A DNA stretch of 60,798 nucleotides from positions 1 to 60,798 of the forward strand of contig USPF01000002.1 of NCBI GenBank assembly GCA_900556555.1, in the 5' to 3' direction. Made by a program: the position numbers and the translations under genes. The DNA comes from an uncultured Blautia sp. (lineage in GTDB: Bacteria > Bacillota > Clostridia > Lachnospirales > Lachnospiraceae). Under the pieces are notes generated by a model. It was not told the origin of the DNA, searched no databases, and saw only the letters and a list, made by a program, of their open reading frames with translations. Shown here in pieces: positions 16,552-26,020 of this stretch (within the stretch, counting starts at the first letter, position 1; each line of letters opens with the position of its first letter).

Positions 16552-17604
16552 TCAACTGTGAAAGACCCTTGAAGTAGTAAAAATACCGTAAAGAATCAGT
16601 GCAGAAAGAGGTCCCAAAATAAAACCAGAAACTCCATAGGCAACTACTCCAAGATATACTGAAACAAATACCAGAAGAGGCGACACACCTATATGACTCC
16701 CCACAAGCCGTGGCTCCATAAACTGTCTGATTGCAGCCGTAATAAGGTATAGTAGAAAAAATCCTATGCCTGCAACGCTTTTTCCCTGAACCAGGAAAAA
16801 AATCCCCGCAGGAATCAGAAAAATACCGGTTCCCAGTATCGGCAATGCATCCAGAAATCCAACAGTCAAGCCCCAGCCTAAAAATCCCGGTAATCCAAGT
16901 ATCCAAAACCCTCCAATACAAATCAGGCAGATAATCAGCATAATCTTTACCTGTGCTTTCAGATACCCTTTAATCCCCCTTTGTATTTTTCTTCCAAACT
17001 CCTTTACCCTCAGATAAAACTCCTGTTTTTCTAAAAAATGAATAATCTTGTCTCTTTCCTGCAAAAACAAAATTGCTGTTAGAACAGAAATCATCAGCAG
17101 CCCAAACCATGCCACACAGGTTTTCACAGATTGAACCGCTTTCTCCACACCATTCCCGCTATTCCAAAATTGATGCTTCAACAGATTAATCTGCCTGTAT
17201 ATATATTCACTGCTTTTTTCCGCAGGAATTCCCGTAATATGTTCTGTCCCCTCACAGCAATGTCCAATAAACTCCTCTGCTTCCTGTCGAAGCACCGGAA
17301 AATACTTCATACAATCTCCGGCCTTTTGAGTCATAAATTCTGCCCCTATCATAAAGAATCCAAACACAAGCAACAGAAGTAGCAAAATCACTCCACTACC
17401 CACTCCACCTTCTGTAAAATGCAGCTTTCTGCTAAATTTCCTACTCGCCAGATAAGAGGCCATAGGATGAATCATCTCCGCCAGTACCCATCCAATCAAA
17501 AAAGGGAGCACTACAGGAAGGACATATTTCATGCCCAAAAAAACTCCTGTCACAACTCCCACTATCATTCCATTTCTCTTCCAATTCATCCTCTGTTCCC
17601 CCAT
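16552..17604 (-). CDS. AI-2E family transporter
   Basis: Polytopic membrane protein of the AI-2E (PerM/YdiK/YtvI) family; members act in export of small molecules or as Na+/H+ antiporters. The 350-residue protein opens with a TM pair (GMIVGVVTGVFLGMKYVLPV...) and holds family signatures such as LIGWVLAEMIHP near residues 36-47, GLPGFLGWGLTVGFLDALP (near residues 238-256) and the C-terminal PRLVGSHIGVSPLLVFVSVY (near residues 298-317). About eight hydrophobic segments are present. It is similar in length to the sporulation-linked YtvI subfamily, which may fit a Clostridium-type host. It stands alone on the minus strand. Confidence 0.9.
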   Translation of the reverse strand: MGEQRMNWKRNGMIVGVVTGVFLGMKYVLPVVLPFLIGWVLAEMIHPMASYLASRKFSRKLHFTEGGVGSGVILLLLLLVFGFFMIGAEFMTQKAGDCMKYFPVLRQEAEEFIGHCCEGTEHITGIPAEKSSEYIYRQINLLKHQFWNSGNGVEKAVQSVKTCVAWFGLLMISVLTAILFLQERDKIIHFLEKQEFYLRVKEFGRKIQRGIKGYLKAQVKIMLIICLICIGGFWILGLPGFLGWGLTVGFLDALPILGTGIFLIPAGIFFLVQGKSVAGIGFFLLYLITAAIRQFMEPRLVGSHIGVSPLLVFVSVYLGVVAYGVSGFILGPLSALILYGIFTTSRVFHS

Positions 17605-17661
17605 ACCTTATGCTTCTTTTAATTTGTAATCTTATTGATAGTATGGTAAAACAGAACTTTC

Positions 17662-18348
17662 CTATACTATAGGAAAATTTCCAACTGGTTTCGTCTGAAA
17701 TTCCATTTTTTTATTTGTTCTTGGATGAAAAAAAGAAAGTTTATATGCACAAAGAGAAATATCCTGATGCTCTCCTTCCTCTTTCTCATGCGAATTATAC
17801 TTTGCATCTCCAAAAATGGGCATACCTGCATGAGCAAGCTGTACTCTGATTTGATGATGCCTTCCAGTCTCCAACTTAATTTCCAGTAGACATCCCTCCT
17901 GGGTTTCCTCGATTTTTTTATAATAAAGTTTTGCCGTTTTGCTCCTCTGTGTTTTTTTGCTCACTACTCTAGAACAATTCGTTCTGCCGTCTTTTTCCAA
18001 TTCATCTATCAGACATCCTTCTTCTGTCTTAGGATATCCTTCCACATAGGCCAGATATCTCTTTTCAAACTTTCCCTGCTGCACTTGTCTGCTCAGATTC
18101 CCTGCACTCTCTTGATTTTTTGCAAATACTAAAATCCCCTGAACCGGCTGATCTAGCCGGTGCACAACCGCCAGATATGGAAGATTCCCTTTCTGAGCCA
18201 GATAAGTTTTCAAAGCACTTTCCATATCCATGCTTCCAATCCTCTTACTCTGCACCGGAAAACCTGCCGGTTTTCTGCACACAATGATATCTTTATCTTC
18301 ATACAAAATAATCTCTTTTATATTATTGACATTTTTTCCGTATTCCAT
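17662..18348 (-). CDS. RluA-family pseudouridine synthase
   Basis: Converts uridine to pseudouridine in rRNA or tRNA. The catalytic motif HRLDQPVQG (near residues 64-72) holds the conserved Asp. Further family signatures are KPAGFPVQ at the start of the fold, KRYLAYVEG (near residues 96-104) and the LETGRHHQIRVQLAHAG stretch (near residues 160-176). No N-terminal S4 RNA-binding domain is seen, so it resembles the shorter RluA/TruC-like members. Length is 228. It is a single gene, and an inverted repeat with a 16-bp stem lies about 50 bp upstream of the ATG. Confidence 0.92.
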   Translation of the reverse strand: MEYGKNVNNIKEIILYEDKDIIVCRKPAGFPVQSKRIGSMDMESALKTYLAQKGNLPYLAVVHRLDQPVQGILVFAKNQESAGNLSRQVQQGKFEKRYLAYVEGYPKTEEGCLIDELEKDGRTNCSRVVSKKTQRSKTAKLYYKKIEETQEGCLLEIKLETGRHHQIRVQLAHAGMPIFGDAKYNSHEKEEGEHQDISLCAYKLSFFHPRTNKKMEFQTKPVGNFPIV

Positions 18349-18396
18349 ATTTCCTCATATCTTCCTTTTCTTTTCTCCAAGTATAACACCAAAAAT

Positions 18397-18438
18397 GAAC
18401 AACCGCTATATCTTTTACTTCTGATATAACGGTTGTTC
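18397..18438. terminator. Long inverted repeat, possible bidirectional terminator
   Basis: GAACAACCGCTATATC and GATATAACGGTTGTTC form a 16-bp stem with one G-T mismatch around a 10-nt loop. It marks the left border of a long gene-free stretch. T-runs next to it are modest, so terminator function is only probable. Confidence 0.5.
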
Positions 18439-19608
18439 TAATGATCTGCGTTATTCAATTTTTTATTCCTTTCTTTTTTAACCTCTAAATTGACATTTAT
18501 TAGTTAAATTATATTTTCAGTTTACGCTTCCTTTCTAAGTGATTTTTACAATTTTCTTATAGATTTATGTAGATTTTGCTTAGAAACGATATTCAATTTT
18601 TTATAATATAGAAACATGTAATACATGTTTTTGATTTTTTCTTTCGTCCCCTGTTTTATAAATTCTTATGGTCTTCCTTCGGAATTTACTGAAAGTTTTA
18701 ATATCTATCTATATAGGATAATAAAAAGTTTCTAACAAATAGTTCCGTCTATTTTGTTTTCCAGATATTTCTTTATACCATTCTCTGAAATATAACGAAT
18801 CATTTTTCAGATTCTCGAATACAACAGGCCTATTTCACGAATATAACTCATCATACTATATCATGTTATATTTTAAAGTATGTATAAACACTCTATCTTT
18901 TTAAAATATATTTCTTTACATATATTTTAAAATCTTTCTATTACTTTTGTGGTAATTATTCAATATGAGGACACTTTTGATATTTACCTGAATCTCTTTT
19001 TCCTGTCTGTTCTTCGGAATTCTTCCGCTAATAGGTAGTTCAGGTCTTTCTGAGGGGCTTATGCCTTACCACGCTCATATTGATAATTTGATTCATCCTT
19101 TCCCATTGGATTGTACCTCCTTATCAATTTTGAAACTTAACACCTTTCTTTTTGTTTATTTTATAGGTTCCGATTATAATTTAAAAATAAATTTTTCATT
19201 TTAAATTAGCTGGCTTCTATAAAATAGATTTTTCATTATTACTTTATCCTTGGTACTTTCTTTATTATTCTTTATCTTATTCTGTACTCTCCGTACACCT
19301 AAAGTTTAATAAGTAATAAATCTTTTGTACTTTGTAGCCATCTTCAAAATTGATTTCTCGTCTCAAATTTTGAAATGGATGTGGTGTAATATTGAATTAT
19401 CTTTTGTTTGATAAGGTGTTTTGTTTTTTGTTGATATTATAATAACACCCTCCCTTGGATTTGTCAATAACTTTTCATAAAAAAGTTTTATTTTTTTATT
19501 ACTATACTTTTATCTTTGTTTATGCTGTGAATTATATGTATTTTTATATAATTTTCACACAATTCTTACTTTCAAAAAAATTATAAAACTTAAACATTTA
19601 CAGTATAA
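18439..19608. other. AT-rich gene-free stretch of about 1.2 kb
   Basis: This stretch is visibly more AT-rich than its surroundings and carries no ORF of useful length on either strand. The only coding-like signal is a 15-codon ORF with a strong ribosome site near 19.1 kb, listed separately. A TTGACA at 18490 with a TATTTT 16 bp downstream could be a promoter. I see no repeat array, tRNA or known RNA family in it. It may be a remnant of lost genes or a large regulatory region upstream of the pseudouridine synthase gene. Confidence 0.5.
19059..19106 (-). CDS. Tiny ORF with strong ribosome site, open after its stop
   Basis: A near-perfect ribosome site (AAGGAGGT, 19115-19122) lies 8 bp before an ATG encoding MGKDESNYQYERGKA and then TAA. 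The same frame stays open for 24 more codons after the TAA, ending at 18984, with a basic tail (FRRTDRKKRFR). Either a 15-residue peptide is made, or a roughly 40-residue protein has gained a stop codon. I do not recognise the sequence. The ribosome site argues for recent or current translation. Confidence is low because so short an ORF gives little coding evidence. Confidence 0.35.
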   Translation of the reverse strand: MGKDESNYQYERGKA

Positions 19609-19609
19609 A

Positions 19610-19660
19610 AAAACAAGCCTGACAAAGCACATTCTCGCTTTTCAGGCTTATTTTTATAAA
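19610..19660 (-). terminator. Intrinsic terminator of the hydratase gene
   Basis: On the minus strand AAGCCTGA and TCAGGCTT pair with an inner AAAGC/GCTTT extension, followed by GTTTTTTT, starting just after the hydratase stop codon. Confidence 0.85.
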
Positions 19661-19668
19661 GAAAACTA

Positions 19669-21963
19669 TTATCTTCCTGCTCTGTAATAGTTGATCAGAC
19701 ATCCATCCAGGATAATCTGTCTCTCATCCGGTGTCATTTCTCCCAATTTAAGTGTAAACTCTTTCAGAGTATCCCCTGCCACATATGCCTTTAGCTCTTT
19801 GGCATTGTTTTCAATGGCATTCTTAACCCCTGGAATAAAGAGATAATCTCCATTTTTGAAAGGCAATTCTCCTTCCTGAATCAGAAATGGAAGCATGCCC
19901 CAGTTCATCAGATTAGAGCGGTATCTCTTGGTTGCGTATTCATTGGCAATATTGGCCCAGCCGCCCAGAACCTTCTGACAGGATGCTGCCTGTTCTCTTG
20001 CGGAACCATCTCCTGGCTTCACAGCAAAAATGGTACTTCCGATTCCGGTATTTTCGTTATTGATATCTGCATAAACTTTCTTCACTTGTTCCAGAGCTTT
20101 TCCTACTTCTTCCACGGCCTCTCCCGGATTGCTTCCCGCTTCTCTGGCTTTTTCTGCCTTCTGAATTTCCTTGGCTTTTCCTACATATTCCGGATCTTTT
20201 CTGGATAATGCAAACTCTGCCAGTTTCAGAGGATTGGAACGGAAAGAAGAAGTTTCTCCCGATGGAATCAGTTCATCTGTAGTGGTGACAGGGTCGTGAA
20301 TCTCAGAGACAACTTTTAACAGCAGATTTTCTGTAAGTGCGGGCATTTGCGGCCAGTCCTTGATATTGGGGCCAAACTGAACCTCCACACCTGGGTCTGC
20401 CATGCCCTTGCTGTCAAAGACACGGTTTGCATAAATGGTACTGTCAAAATAATATTTCGGTTTTCTGTATTCGCCGGCATACTCTGTCGCTGGTGTGAGG
20501 AAACCTTTATTGGCTGCCGTAGCTGCAATAGAGCGGGCATCCATAAGAGCTACAGAAGAAATCTGCCCGTTCTGTATCTTGGAACCCTCACGGTTCGGGA
20601 AGTTTCTGGTAGAATGACGGATGCTCAGGGCATTGTTAGCCGGTGTATCTCCCGCTCCGAAGCATGGACCGCAGAACGCCGTCTTCACTACCGCACCTGT
20701 CTGAATCAGATCAGCCAGAACCCCATTCTTAGCCAGTTCCATATAAATCGGTGTACTTGCCGGATAAATGCTTAATGTAAATGCATCTGAACCTATGCTT
20801 GCACCTTTTAAGATGTCTGCTGCGTCACAGATATTTTCAAAGCCGCCGCCTGCACAGCCGGCGATAATTCCCTGCTCTACATAGAGTTTTCCGTCTTTCA
20901 CCTTATCGTTCAGAGTATATGGTATCTTTCCGTCCAGGCTTACCTTGGCCTTTTTCTCTACGTCCTCCAGAATATCCATGAGGTTTTCATTCAATTCTTC
21001 AATGGTATAGGTATTGCTTGGATGGAACGGCATAGCAATCATAGGCCGGATAAGGCTCAAATCCACATACACCAGGCCATCATAATAAGTCACTGCCCCT
21101 GGCTGAAGCTGCTGATAGCTCTCGCCCCTTCCATGAACCTCATAGAAGTCCTTGATTACAGAATCTGTTTTCCATATAGAAGAAAGACAGGTAGTCTCTG
21201 TAGTCATAACATCCACACCGATTCTAAAATCAGCACTGAGGTTCTCTACACCCGGTCCCACAAATTCCATCACTTTGTTCTTCACATAGCCATTGACAAA
21301 CACGGCTCCGATAATAGCCAATGCCACATCCTGAGGACCCACGCCGGGAATCGGTTTTCCCGTGAGATAAATCCCTACCACTTCCGGCCGCTTGATATCA
21401 TAAGTTCTTCCAAGAAGCTGTTTTACCAGTTCCGGACCGCCTTCTCCCATTGCCATGGTTCCAAGAGCACCATAACGGGTGTGACTGTCAGAGCCAAGAA
21501 TCATCTTTCCGCCTTCTGCCAGCATTTCTCTGGCAAACTGGTGGATGACTGCCTGATGTGGCGGTACATAAACACCACCGTAACGTTTGGCACAAGTTAG
21601 TCCAAACATGTGATCATCTTCGTTGATGGTTCCTCCGACTGCACATAAGGAATTATGGCAGTTGGTGAGCACATATGGAATGGGGAATTTCTCCAGTCCT
21701 GATGCTCTGGCGGTCTGTATAATGCCTACAAATGTAATATCATGAGAAGTTAATTTGTCAAACTTAATTTTTAAATCATCCATATCACCGGATGTATTAT
21801 GATTTTCTAAAATACCATAGGCGATGGTGTTTTTTGCTGCATCTTCTTTGTCAGGTGCTTCCCTGCCCGTCTTTTCCCTGAGCCAAGATATTGCCTGGGG
21901 TCCGTCTTCCATAAGTTCTGTTCCATTTACCAGCCATGCACCCTTGTTATATAAACGAATCAT
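19669..21963 (-). CDS. Aconitase-family hydratase
   Basis: Iron-sulfur hydro-lyase of the aconitase superfamily. The three cluster cysteines can be placed in [12 protein letters not shown] and in [10 protein letters not shown] (two Cys). [20 protein letters not shown] holds the family substrate-binding DSH motif. The C-terminal swivel domain is seen around [19 protein letters not shown] and [16 protein letters not shown]. The 764-residue length is large for isopropylmalate isomerase and close to a single-chain aconitase, yet the sequence is unlike AcnA/AcnB as I know them. Clostridia carry such proteins annotated only as hydratase. I start at the ATG at 21963, which follows GGAGGAGC; the longer frame lacks this. 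Substrate uncertain; a regulator gene lies immediately upstream. Confidence 0.83.
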   Translation of the reverse strand: MIRLYNKGAWLVNGTELMEDGPQAISWLREKTGREAPDKEDAAKNTIAYGILENHNTSGDMDDLKIKFDKLTSHDITFVGIIQTARASGLEKFPIPYVLTNCHNSLCAVGGTINEDDHMFGLTCAKRYGGVYVPPHQAVIHQFAREMLAEGGKMILGSDSHTRYGALGTMAMGEGGPELVKQLLGRTYDIKRPEVVGIYLTGKPIPGVGPQDVALAIIGAVFVNGYVKNKVMEFVGPGVENLSADFRIGVDVMTTETTCLSSIWKTDSVIKDFYEVHGRGESYQQLQPGAVTYYDGLVYVDLSLIRPMIAMPFHPSNTYTIEELNENLMDILEDVEKKAKVSLDGKIPYTLNDKVKDGKLYVEQGIIAGCAGGGFENICDAADILKGASIGSDAFTLSIYPASTPIYMELAKNGVLADLIQTGAVVKTAFCGPCFGAGDTPANNALSIRHSTRNFPNREGSKIQNGQISSVALMDARSIAATAANKGFLTPATEYAGEYRKPKYYFDSTIYANRVFDSKGMADPGVEVQFGPNIKDWPQMPALTENLLLKVVSEIHDPVTTTDELIPSGETSSFRSNPLKLAEFALSRKDPEYVGKAKEIQKAEKAREAGSNPGEAVEEVGKALEQVKKVYADINNENTGIGSTIFAVKPGDGSAREQAASCQKVLGGWANIANEYATKRYRSNLMNWGMLPFLIQEGELPFKNGDYLFIPGVKNAIENNAKELKAYVAGDTLKEFTLKLGEMTPDERQIILDGCLINYYRAGR

Positions 21964-22061
21964 ACTGCTCCTCCATTCTTTTTCTGTTTTTTCTATTATA
22001 GATTTTATCATGGTAAAATGCAAGCATTTTAGTGTAACAAATTAATTGCATACAATGTGGC

Positions 22062-22101
22062 TAAAAAAAGAGGAACATCCGGCTACGGACATTCCTCCTC
22101 T
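22062..22101 (-). terminator. Intrinsic terminator of the PucR-like gene
   Basis: Minus-strand arms AGAGGAGGAATGTCCG and CGGATGTTCCTCT form a hairpin followed by TTTTTTA, just after the stop codon at 22110. Confidence 0.85.
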
Positions 22102-22109
22102 GTAACTGA

Positions 22110-23195
22110 CTAATCCTGTTTTCTCATAAAATCCATATAACTGGAAACCATCAGGGCAATCTTAAAGGTTAATGCATCATCGAAAACACGGATATCAAGC
22201 CCTGTGCTTTTCTGGATTTTCTCCAGCCTATATACCAGCGTATTCCTGTGGAGGAATAACTGTCTGGATGTTTCCGAGATATTCAGATTATTATCAAAGA
22301 ATTTATTAATGGTATTTAAGGTCTCATCATCCAGAGAATCCGGCAGTTTTCCGCCAAATACTTCCTTCATGAACATTTCGCAAAGCGGCATTGGAAGCTG
22401 GTAGATCAAGCGGCCGATTCCCAGATTATTATATCCCACAATACTCTTCTCAACATAAAAGATTTTTCCCACATCCAGAGCCATTTTGGCCTCTTTGTAT
22501 GAACGGGATACATCTTTGATCTCATTAATGATATTACCGTAAGAAACACGTACCTGGGACATTGCCTCTGCATTGAGCATATCAACAATCATTCTGGCAA
22601 TTCCTTCGATTTCCTCATAGCCATCATTTTCTTCCAAGCTACGGACAATAATAATACTTTTCTCATCAATTGCTGTGATAAAATCATTGCTTCTGGAAAT
22701 AAACAGATTCTTTAGGATTTCCATAGAATCCTGATCTTTCTCATTTTTTGTCTCAATAAGAAGTACTACACGTTTTGCTTCCACAGCAATGTGAAGTTTT
22801 TTAGCTCTGTTGTACACATCTACCAAAAGCAGATTGTCCAAGATTAAGTTCTGAATAAAATTAGATTTATCAAAACGTTCCTTATATGCCACAATCAGAT
22901 TCTGAATCTGTGCCACTGCCACACGGCCAATCATATAAGCATCTTCATTGCTTCCTCTGGCTACCAGCACATACTCTACTGTCTGATTATCATATATTTT
23001 AAAGAAATGGTATCCTTTGATCACCTGGCTGTCTGCCATAGATTCTGCAAATGCCCTGATATCACCAAAATCTTCGTTTTCTACTGCAAAGGTAGTGGAA
23101 TTCACCTTTCCATCTATATCCATAACACAAAGGTCAATTCTCGTAATTGCTCTTAATTCGTCTAATGTTTTTTGTATTACCTGGCTTGAAATCAT
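22110..23195 (-). CDS. CdaR/PucR-type transcriptional regulator
   Basis: Regulator with the C-terminal PucR-type helix-turn-helix: NLNISETSRQLFLHRNTLVY then RLEKIQKSTGLDIR (about residues 302-335). The N-terminal 120 residues resemble the sugar-diacid recognition domain of CdaR (VIQKTLDELRAITRIDLCVM; VARGSNEDAYMIGRVAVAQI). A GGDEF-like middle domain links the two (VSYGNIINEIKDVSRSYKEA). Family members control sugar acid, purine or related catabolism. The gene is upstream of the hydratase on the same strand but has its own terminator. Control of the hydratase is a reasonable guess, not shown by any operator I can see. Confidence 0.85.
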   Translation of the reverse strand: MISSQVIQKTLDELRAITRIDLCVMDIDGKVNSTTFAVENEDFGDIRAFAESMADSQVIKGYHFFKIYDNQTVEYVLVARGSNEDAYMIGRVAVAQIQNLIVAYKERFDKSNFIQNLILDNLLLVDVYNRAKKLHIAVEAKRVVLLIETKNEKDQDSMEILKNLFISRSNDFITAIDEKSIIIVRSLEENDGYEEIEGIARMIVDMLNAEAMSQVRVSYGNIINEIKDVSRSYKEAKMALDVGKIFYVEKSIVGYNNLGIGRLIYQLPMPLCEMFMKEVFGGKLPDSLDDETLNTINKFFDNNLNISETSRQLFLHRNTLVYRLEKIQKSTGLDIRVFDDALTFKIALMVSSYMDFMRKQD

Positions 23196-23302
23196 AATTT
23201 ATTCTCCTTTTGTTGCTGTCCCGGAATTTTCTATGATTAATAATACCTTATTTTTTTCTGATTGGCAACCTGCCTGGTTTGAATTTATTTTAATTACACA
23301 AA

Positions 23303-23350
23303 GAAAAAGACCATTGCATAGCCATTTTGGCATTTGCAGTGGTCTTTTTC
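23303..23350. terminator. Bidirectional terminator after araA
   Basis: GAAAAAGACCATTGC and GCAGTGGTCTTTTTC form a near-perfect stem with an inner GCCATTTTGGC hairpin. Both strands end in T-runs. It closes araA on the minus strand. Confidence 0.88.
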
Positions 23351-23375
23351 TTTCTTTTGTCAAAGGATGTTGTAA

Positions 23376-24881
23376 TTAGATATGCAGTCTGAATGCTGCC
23401 TCGTTCCAACGTAATTCATTCTTCAGATTGCGGATATTAGTATCTTTATCAATATATACAGCTTCGATTCCCATAGCGGCTGCCCAGTCTCCCATCTGCT
23501 CTGCTGTCAGGTCATAGGAGAATGCTGTATGATGAGCACCACCTGCTAAAATCCATGCTTCTGCACCTGTCTGCAGGTTTGGCTCTGGTGTCCAGAACGC
23601 AGTTGCAACAGGAAGTTTTGGCATTGGTTTTTCAACTTTCTTGCAGTTTACATCATTGATGATCAGACGGAATCTGTCGCCTAAATCAATCAGAGATGTA
23701 GCAATACCTTTGCCTGTCTTTGAGGTGAATACCAGTCTCGCAGGGTCTTCTCTGTCTCCCATGGAAAGCGGCTGGCATTTAATGCTGATAGGACCATCTG
23801 CAATTGTCGGACACACTTCCAGCATATGTGCCTGCAGAATGCCTTCTTTTCCAGGAACAAGATTGTAAGTATAATCTTCCATAAAGGAGGTACCTTTTGC
23901 ATCTTTTTTGCCCTGTGTCATAATTTTCATCAGACGTACCATAGCTGCTGTCTTCCAGTCACCTTCGCCGCCGAATCCATAACCTTTTTCCATCAGTCTC
24001 TGAATGGCCAGACCTGGGAGCTGCTGCAAAGAACCTAAATCACCGAAGTGAGTAACAATCGCCTGATAATTTTTCTCTTCTAAGAAACGCTCAAAACCGA
24101 TTTCAATCTGTGCCTGTACTGCAACATGTTTTCTGAATTCTGCTGCATCTCTTCCCTCCAGAAGAATTTCATATTTGTCATAATATTCTTCTACCAATGC
24201 TTCTGTATCAGCCTGGGATACTGCTTTTACTGCTTCTGCAATTTCATTTACCGGATATGCATCTACTTCCCATCCGAATTTAATCTGTGCTTCTACCTTG
24301 TCACCTTCTGTAACAGCAACATTTCTCATGTTATCTGCAATTCTCATGACACGGATATGGCTGCTTTCGATGACTCCAATTGCTGTTCTCATCCAGGAAG
24401 CAATTCTTTCCTGAACATCTTTATCATCCCAGAAACCTACGATCACTTTACGCTCGATTTTCATACGGCTCACAATATGTCCGTACTCTCTGTCACCATG
24501 AGCTGCCTGGTTTTCATTCATGAAGTCCATATCAATGGCATCATAAGGAATTTCTCTGTTAAACTGTGTATGTAAATGCAATAATGGTTTTCTAAATTCC
24601 TGCAGGCCTAAAATCCAGGATTTTGCAGGAGAAAATGTATGCATCCAGGTAATTACACCTGCACATGTGTCATCTGCATTTGCTTCATTAAAAGTCTGAC
24701 GGATCATAGCATTTGTTAAAAGTGTTGGTTTCCAAACCACTTCATAAGGAAGAACTCCTGATGCATTCAGGCGATCCACTATGATTCTGGAATGTTCTGC
24801 TACATGTTCCAGACACTCATCTCCGTATAAATCCTGAGAACCTGTACAGAACCAGAACTTGTAATTTTTCATCTCTAACAT
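23376..24881 (-). CDS. araA: L-arabinose isomerase
   Basis: Cytoplasmic isomerase converting L-arabinose to L-ribulose, the first step of arabinose use. The protein opens with FWFCTGSQDLYGDECLEHVA and contains WMHTFSPAKSWILGL near residue 80, FGGEGDWKTAAMVRLMK (near residues 304-320) and TSFMEDYTYNL (near residues 340-350), all standard AraA signatures, with the metal-ligand Glu and His residues in GEGDW, MEDYT and GAHHTAF. Length 501 is normal. No araB or araD is in the window, so the pathway genes are split. It is divergent from an AraC-type regulator. Its -10 (TATACT) lacks a good -35, as expected for an activator-dependent promoter. Confidence 0.97.
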   Translation of the reverse strand: MLEMKNYKFWFCTGSQDLYGDECLEHVAEHSRIIVDRLNASGVLPYEVVWKPTLLTNAMIRQTFNEANADDTCAGVITWMHTFSPAKSWILGLQEFRKPLLHLHTQFNREIPYDAIDMDFMNENQAAHGDREYGHIVSRMKIERKVIVGFWDDKDVQERIASWMRTAIGVIESSHIRVMRIADNMRNVAVTEGDKVEAQIKFGWEVDAYPVNEIAEAVKAVSQADTEALVEEYYDKYEILLEGRDAAEFRKHVAVQAQIEIGFERFLEEKNYQAIVTHFGDLGSLQQLPGLAIQRLMEKGYGFGGEGDWKTAAMVRLMKIMTQGKKDAKGTSFMEDYTYNLVPGKEGILQAHMLEVCPTIADGPISIKCQPLSMGDREDPARLVFTSKTGKGIATSLIDLGDRFRLIINDVNCKKVEKPMPKLPVATAFWTPEPNLQTGAEAWILAGGAHHTAFSYDLTAEQMGDWAAAMGIEAVYIDKDTNIRNLKNELRWNEAAFRLHI

Positions 24882-24934
24882 AATTATATTCCTCCAATTT
24901 TCTTTGATAAATCGCTCTTTTCTTTCTAATACCG

Positions 24935-24940
24935 AGTATA
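24935..24940 (-). promoter_or_regulatory. Probable -10 element of araA
   Basis: TATACT on the minus strand about 55 bp before the araA ATG. No acceptable -35 lies 16-18 bp upstream, which suggests activator dependence, possibly on the divergent AraC-type protein. Confidence 0.4.
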
Positions 24941-25031
24941 GTATCTAAGTAAAAAAAAGAAAAGATATCTATTCTTTATTTATGGACATTTATTATCTTT
25001 TTTGTTACAGTGATAAAAAGGAGGTCTGCCT

Positions 25032-25907
25032 ATGTTAGCAAATTTTGAAAAGAGAGAAAATCCTGGTAAATCCAGTGTATGGGCAGGAAGTTATCAAAAT
25101 CTCCACAATCTGCCCCACTGGCATCTGGAATGTGAACTAATCTATGTCCAGGCCGGAGAAGTGACTATTTCCCATAACAATACAGCATATCATCTTCAGA
25201 AAGAAGACTGCATCTTTATTAACAGCGGAGAAATCCACTATATCAAGGGTTCAGAAGACAGCATCACGGACATATTGATGTTTGATACCGCCCTTCTTGG
25301 GAATATATCCCCGAAACATTTCCAACTTCTCTATCCCAGGCTTAGACACCATTATCCTGTGATGGAATATTTTCATGCTATACGGGATGAATTGAAGAAA
25401 AAGAAGGAATTTTATGATGTGAAGGTTTCCTGTCTGATGACAGACTTTATCATTGATATGTTCCGCCATGAACCTTTATGCGAACAAAAGCAATTAAAAG
25501 ACAGCAGTTCTATTGAAAATTATAAGAATCTGCTGTCTGAAATAGAAGAAAAATGCAGCTATATTACATTCGAAGATGCCTGCAGTTTCATGGGGCTTAC
25601 CAAGCCTTATTTTTCCAGGTTTTTTAAAAATATTTCCGGAATGACCTTCTCGCAGTACCTGAATATTATCCGTCTGGAAAAGGCGATTCATATGTTAAAT
25701 CACAACACAGAAAATTTGTCTATTACCCATATTGCTTCTGCCTGTGGTTTTGATACCATACGCCATTTCAACCGGGTGTTTAAGGACTTTACAGGGCTTT
25801 CCCCAAGGCAGCTGCCGGAGAATTATGTTCTCAGTTCACATTCCATACGAAGCATGAAAAAGAATTTTAATCCTACGCTGCCTTGTTCGGTGTTGGTGGA
25901 AGAATAA
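25032..25907 (+). CDS. AraC family transcriptional regulator
   Basis: Sugar-responsive activator or repressor. The N-terminal cupin is marked by LPHWHLECELIYVQAGEVTI (near residues 27-46) and FINSGEIHYIKGS (near residues 66-78). The C-terminal pair of helix-turn-helix motifs occupies residues about 175-275, with FEDACSFMGLTKPYFSRFFK and LSITHIASACGFDTIRHFNR. Length is 291. A GGAGG site precedes the ATG. It is divergent from araA with a 150-bp gap, so arabinose control is likely, although the classical Firmicutes regulator AraR belongs to another family. Confidence 0.92.
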   Translation: MLANFEKRENPGKSSVWAGSYQNLHNLPHWHLECELIYVQAGEVTISHNNTAYHLQKEDCIFINSGEIHYIKGSEDSITDILMFDTALLGNISPKHFQLLYPRLRHHYPVMEYFHAIRDELKKKKEFYDVKVSCLMTDFIIDMFRHEPLCEQKQLKDSSSIENYKNLLSEIEEKCSYITFEDACSFMGLTKPYFSRFFKNISGMTFSQYLNIIRLEKAIHMLNHNTENLSITHIASACGFDTIRHFNRVFKDFTGLSPRQLPENYVLSSHSIRSMKKNFNPTLPCSVLVEE

Positions 25908-25960
25908 TATATACCCTTTTTCAGCCTATTGTCCACATGCTACCATAGAACTTCATTCAA

Positions 25961-26001
25961 AAAGGCACCGATTCTATAACCCATAGAATCGATGCCCTTA
26001 T
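25961..26001. terminator. Bidirectional terminator between AraC and ABC ATPase genes
   Basis: GGCACCGATTCTAT and ATAGAATCGATGCC pair with one bulge. The hairpin sits between two convergent genes, with A-rich and T-rich flanks suited to both directions. Confidence 0.82.
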
Positions 26002-26020
26002 TTACATTTTATAACAAATC

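Noticed and set aside
16520..16921. Open frame of 133 codons on the minus strand at the end of the AI-2E gene
   Set aside because: It overlaps the AI-2E transporter in another frame, is Cys/Tyr/Ser-rich with no recognisable pattern and has no ribosome site.
18439..19608. A prophage or IS remnant in the AT-rich gap
   Set aside because: No transposase, integrase or inverted ends were seen.
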